NCBI RefSeq assembly: GCF_021290385.1
Contig: NZ_CP089928.1
Span: 1,782,501-1,846,500, forward strand
From: Microbulbifer sp. YPW16
GTDB lineage: Bacteria > Pseudomonadota > Gammaproteobacteria > Pseudomonadales > Cellvibrionaceae
DNA: 64,000 bases
Reading direction: 5' to 3'
Both the position numbers and the translations under genes were made by a program. The first letter of the stretch is position 1; every line of letters starts with the position of its first letter. Below, one piece after another: positions 62,201-64,000 of the stretch. The notes beneath the pieces were generated by a model, which did no database searches, had not been told where the DNA came from, and saw only the letters and a list, made by a program, of their open reading frames with translations.

Positions 62201-64000
62201 CTGCTGTCGAGGTTGATGATGTAGTTGGTATTCTCGCCGCTGACGACAGAAGTCTGTGACAGCCCGGTGTTCACCCCGACATGCTGGGAGTCGGCGACAA
62301 AAGTTTTTTCACCACTCTGGAAACTGCTGCCACTAGCGTCTTCCCAACCGATACGGTAAGAAAGCTCGGCAAGGTTGGTGACATTGTCCAGGGTAACGCT
62401 GAAACTGCCATCGGCGTTTTCAGTCATGGCCACCTGGTTGGCGGTGCTGCCCGCGGCACCGTAATTCAGCACCAGGTTGCTGGCGGTACTGCCGGGCTGC
62501 ACAGTGATCGTGACGCTGTCACTGTCAACGCGCTCTACCTCGATATCGCCCAACAGTGGCGGTACCTGCAGTACTTTTTCCTCGGACCAGGCCAGGTTGC
62601 CGGCGCGGTCGGCGGTGACCACACGGAAATAGAGTGCCTCGCCCTCGCCGAACTCCTCGCTGGGAATATAGACCTCGCCGGTCTCCGAGAACCAGGTGCC
62701 CAGTTCCGCACTACGCGAGCTGTAAGACTCCGGCTGTTCCTGGCTGCTGGAACCCCAGACTACCCAGCTCTTCTGGTCGACGCCCTGGGGCATATCCCAC
62801 TGCACCACCAGCATGTCGCCGAACTCGGCGGTAATGTTTTCCACCTGCTGGACATTGTTCTCGATTTCACCGGTGTACATCTCCACCTGGTTACCCGCAG
62901 CGTCGTAACGGATACTGGAGCCGGTACCGTCCGGGGAGATGTTCTTGGTGATGCGGCCAGCGGCGTCGTAGGCCATCTCGGTGACGAACCCGTCCCCGTC
63001 CTGCGCCCAGGTCTGCTCGCCGCGAGCGTTGTAGCGGATTGTCTTGGTGATGTCGTCGGCGTCGTTGGCCGCGTCCATCAGGTCGGTCTCCGACGTCTGG
63101 CGGTTGCCGGCGTCGTAGCCCATGGTCGTGGCCTGGTCGTTGGTGTGGCTTGCCACCAGCGTTGCGAACGCGGTGTCGCCACTCAGGCTCGCCAGGTTCA
63201 CGCCCGCAGCCACGGCGTTGTAGTAACGCTTGCGCTCGGTCAGGTTGCCGTTTTCATCGTAGCTGTAGGTGTGCAGTACCCGGTCGCTGTTGATCACCGC
63301 CACCTTGCGGTCGGCGGCATCGTAGTAGCTGTACTCGGTGGCTTCCTGGCTGGTGCCGGCCGCCACGGTGCGGCTGGTCTGGTTGCCCTTGCCGTCGTAG
63401 GTGTACAGGGTGAGCACGCGCTCCCGGGTCTGTACGCCGTCGTTGTCGAGTACGTCCACCAGCGGTGAGCGTTCCTCGATCACGCGGTTGGCCGCGTCGT
63501 AGGTCTTGTTGACGGTGTACACCTCACCGGCCGGCGCCGCCGGGCGGGTGGCTGAGGTGATGCCGGTGGTATCCAGCGGCTGGGTGTAGACGCGCTGCTC
63601 CAGCACATTGTCCTGGGCGTCGTAGTCCCACTCCACCAGGTAGCCTTCCGGGTCCACCTGCGCCAGCAGGCGGTCTTTGTCGTCGTACCAGGCGTAGGTG
63701 GTGTTGCCGTTCTTGTCGGTGACTTCGATGGCGTTGCCGAAGTCGTCGTAGACGGTGGTTGCCTCCGGGCGCACCTCTCCTGTGGTGGCCACCGGCTCGC
63801 CGGTGCTGGTGTCCACGGAGGTCACTGTCACCTGCGGGTACACGGTGCGGGTGAGGCGCCCCATGCGGTCGTAGGACATGTCGGTGGTGCGGGTGTCGCC
63901 CAGCCCGGTCGGGCGCACGCTCGGGTCAGTGTGCGCGGCGGATGCCAGGCGGGTCATGTACAGGGTCTCGCTGGCCTTCTCGCCAAAGGCGTTGTAGCTC
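56218..64000 (-). CDS. Giant Rhs/YD-repeat protein (5' end outside window)
   Basis: At least 2,590 codons; the frame continues through the right edge of the window, so the N-terminus is missing. Transcribed right to left, it contains many YD repeats (Tyr-Asp-x-x-Gly-Asn/Arg-x-x-x) from 63950 to 59000, interrupted by fibronectin/Ig-like segments (about 62850-61400). Then come a LysM motif (about 59005-58860), a hydrophobic Gly/Ala-rich stretch (58730-58480), a second LysM-like motif (57735-57540) and a beta-rich, glycine-repeated C-terminal region (56950-56300) ending in aromatic/acidic residues. The usual Rhs core end (DPxG motif and short toxin tip) is not seen. It is likely an extracellular or polymorphic-toxin-type protein. 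Confidence 0.88.
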   Translation of the reverse strand, partial: SYNAFGEKASETLYMTRLASAAHTDPSVRPTGLGDTRTTDMSYDRMGRLTRTVYPQVTVTSVDTSTGEPVATTGEVRPEATTVYDDFGNAIEVTDKNGNTTYAWYDDKDRLLAQVDPEGYLVEWDYDAQDNVLEQRVYTQPLDTTGITSATRPAAPAGEVYTVNKTYDAANRVIEERSPLVDVLDNDGVQTRERVLTLYTYDGKGNQTSRTVAAGTSQEATEYSYYDAADRKVAVINSDRVLHTYSYDENGNLTERKRYYNAVAAGVNLASLSGDTAFATLVASHTNDQATTMGYDAGNRQTSETDLMDAANDADDITKTIRYNARGEQTWAQDGDGFVTEMAYDAAGRITKNISPDGTGSSIRYDAAGNQVEMYTGEIENNVQQVENITAEFGDMLVVQWDMPQGVDQKSWVVWGSSSQEQPESYSSRSAELGTWFSETGEVYIPSEEFGEGEALYFRVVTADRAGNLAWSEEKVLQVPPLLGDIEVERVDSDSVTITVQPGSTASNLVLNYGAAGSTANQVAMTENADGSFSVTLDNVTNLAELSYRIGWEDASGSSFQSGEKTFVADSQHVGVNTGLSQTSVVSGENTNYIINLDSRVPAEVASQFSTVVASWTGPDGTTGTAAVEGVDNGDGTWSYALDLGTSSSPLAAGSYQITLEGAYADATLFGAQELLLDQFTVEVGGAEPLSGSRQGLSWQAADVGAEGARSQLVLIDGQWVESTRDADGQLVVSAELAAGTHSYNAFYGEQVGTGHSLDITSTEITEDVEDPDNPENPPVTNVLGYDQDFSLTLDPAEVANINGDLTLSWRAAGSGLDFTDSTVMAFDGTSHSATLAQLQEGAYDVKLSYTDADGNEVIVQWLRLDSDQVTSGTSQNYQGSSLTVLGSETGGNLEVTAAGHISFATGLYSGPSNDERNFVSLAVEDSGLGQGGRAVDGKSAGYYTQYVYNALDQLVASNEGDGVWREYGVDANGNRVVTEITGESGTATGRDSYAVFDGRNRMVAEYGVATEVFGQASSQRAFTQYGYDVQDKQVSVTDARGYTTTREFNALGMMTWEDDNRTGQYSGVTQHFYDRLGNETRTIDQLGNETSMRYDDAGRLVEEINGEGELKRYTYDVFGRRLSMSLIDTVGNLGQRTTSFEYDHRDRLTRQTDAGNRSLEFEYDNRDNRTGSRDIAGDWTYQEYDGLNRVVSTSYEGVNGNTVTETRQYDAYGNLVAEKDAAGRVTSHEYGAFSRKVATVDQGGRKTAYEYDDFGNMIREFRPVSNSAINTGLWNFGFDPLDDNFYYNFSQIFRTLELVGASSTGTGGPDIRKTYDTSGNLESVEDIKTGISTFYQYDLMGNRMSEVITGAGDHNRNITYGYDESGQMVRWHDSVTGQHLNYLWDAAGNQKHVFTDASYTGEAVDHWYEYDGANRVTEMRDGIENKVISQFGYDGLGQRATWNKGDAVVSYQYNQSGWVTRAEWTDQDGEDAGNWYSTWQYDADGNVRRYETFKDGSRETYSYTTYSANGISTYSDSDDQKTYSTYDDSGRLLKTKLVTEDATYTYTYYYHADGREQKIVGKGDANGTSRYTYNANDQLTRLDKGEGDNQDRREYLTFVYNNDGQILYRYHDEGTDNDISETEFQYANGHAVGEKKTWANGDVEEQLDTGDYNLMQNIGEDYPSGSVTTVTAVEGDSLQSIAARVYGNPSLWFVLAQANGLDPSQPIKGGVRITVPNSVETGRIDADTHKVYNENDIIGSTLPNLKTPQDDDDCGNILMIIIVVVIAVVATIVTAGLAGALLGAAGTFLGLSGTAASLAAFAVAGAVVGAAAAIVQQGLFIALGYQESFNWKEVAAGAVAGAFSGAAQGLGAAVKAADVSAKTLKYAKTAAAALKVAGAASKQLITSGKITSWSSLAAAALTPTTSQDGSVAIQGIGGLSSSTVQMITPWLDVAETYIREGEVTTGDWVNAVGSTIGAAVGKTDKFEIAGSNLGADLLIGGAMSLVDRNAGTSYLQNAIGNEIGKSIGNVIASKSGLQRWATTQQKRASSGLAEYFEEQARNTAAASGAVAVGRPMMVPVLEAPKLENPLETLTPLEPLPLEEQAGPETYTFQSGDNPSAVARQVLGPEASERDVQLYVQQMVSINPELQGINTRGIQVGTEVILPSGSEEITAAALKTYGGDVAVTELEKIANGDPQALVNRDGTLNLEAIEAAQANFRNAGLEFNLDVNNTQTEETVGQLSRTEMVAGGLYTVEGDLVRRAQDLQIAFNGNNARFLDTWEGVENVTETFEPIAGSDDVDTDDAVEDIAVLAKSVKGINNRRVYDENGRYRDVETGRFATNPWDDRESMEDYAREKRFENETDFSVVFAEDKLFDEDLSGRIDFVSETWGDSEDFVRIGVGLEGSTNAGYKFELNKSGFQGELSAHATAELSYLDAKGDYVLPSEYGNTTFAGSGSIGSVAQADGQLKAVFSRGSGIVPKVDVNAQGSLEAVALKFQGQGEVKYESMWGITVSVKTEGDFNVGAIGVSGEAGFKTYETKPGFSATLGGGVSALIGGKLKTTVGVQFDYDKLTETIDSAIPAIESAIDTGINTVSDGIDEVSEYFDFDWWDD

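Noticed and set aside
1-64000. Mobile elements, CRISPR arrays, tRNA or rRNA genes
   Set aside because: I looked for transposase and integrase motifs, regularly spaced repeats and cloverleaf-like structures and found none; absence of short RNAs cannot be proved by eye.

Overview
The window is about 62% G+C, densely coded DNA typical of a marine or halophilic gammaproteobacterium. A TonB-dependent maltodextrin receptor, an ectoine cluster, Cellvibrionales-style carbohydrate genes and a DUF3014 protein point to a Microbulbifer-like organism. That assignment rests on gene content, not on a marker gene. No rRNA, tRNA, CRISPR array, insertion sequence or phage gene was found.

Layout. 1-640 is an AT-richer, mostly non-coding edge. 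640-9494 is housekeeping: a CBS-pair protein, a DASS transporter, tRNA 2-selenouridine synthase, then a long minus-strand run (SDR, VOC, DUF2750, YgjP-type peptidase, hotdog thioesterase, DUF2799 lipoprotein, MBL hydrolase, an unrecognised hydrolase-like protein). 9700-44550 is a large maltose/maltodextrin/starch region, interrupted at 14.5-19.4 kb by a Tat amine oxidase, an L,D-transpeptidase and an AGCS symporter, and at 28-32.8 kb by a universal stress protein, an esterase and a DUF3014 protein. 44.6-49.8 kb holds a TPR protein, an exported M20 amidohydrolase and ectA-ectB-ask with no ectC. 49.8-52.3 kb has an RhlE-type helicase and a GNAT protein. 52.5 kb to the right edge is a minus-strand set of exported proteins ending in a giant Rhs/YD-repeat protein whose 5' end lies outside the window.

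How the sugar genes fit together. Outer-membrane uptake is by the TonB-dependent receptor. Three lipoprotein GH13 enzymes, an exported GH13 and an exported GH31 would act at the cell surface or in the periplasm. Inner-membrane import can go through an MFS maltose-type transporter or an ABC importer made of MalK, a fused MalE-MalF and MalG. A cytoplasmic GH13_23-type alpha-glucosidase and glucokinase finish the route to glucose-6-phosphate. No amylomaltase or maltodextrin phosphorylase is present. A flavin-dependent halogenase-family gene lies between the receptor and a GH13 lipoprotein.

Regulation. A MalT-type activator is encoded at 9817. Inverted pairs of 10-bp boxes (GGGGAGGAGG-like, arms 4-5 bp apart) lie upstream of malT, the GH13_23 gene, the MFS/GH13 divergent pair, the receptor and the malK operon. 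At four promoters a plausible -10 hexamer sits exactly 28 bp from the centre of the proximal box, the spacing known for E. coli MalT promoters. This is the best evidence in the window for one co-regulated system.
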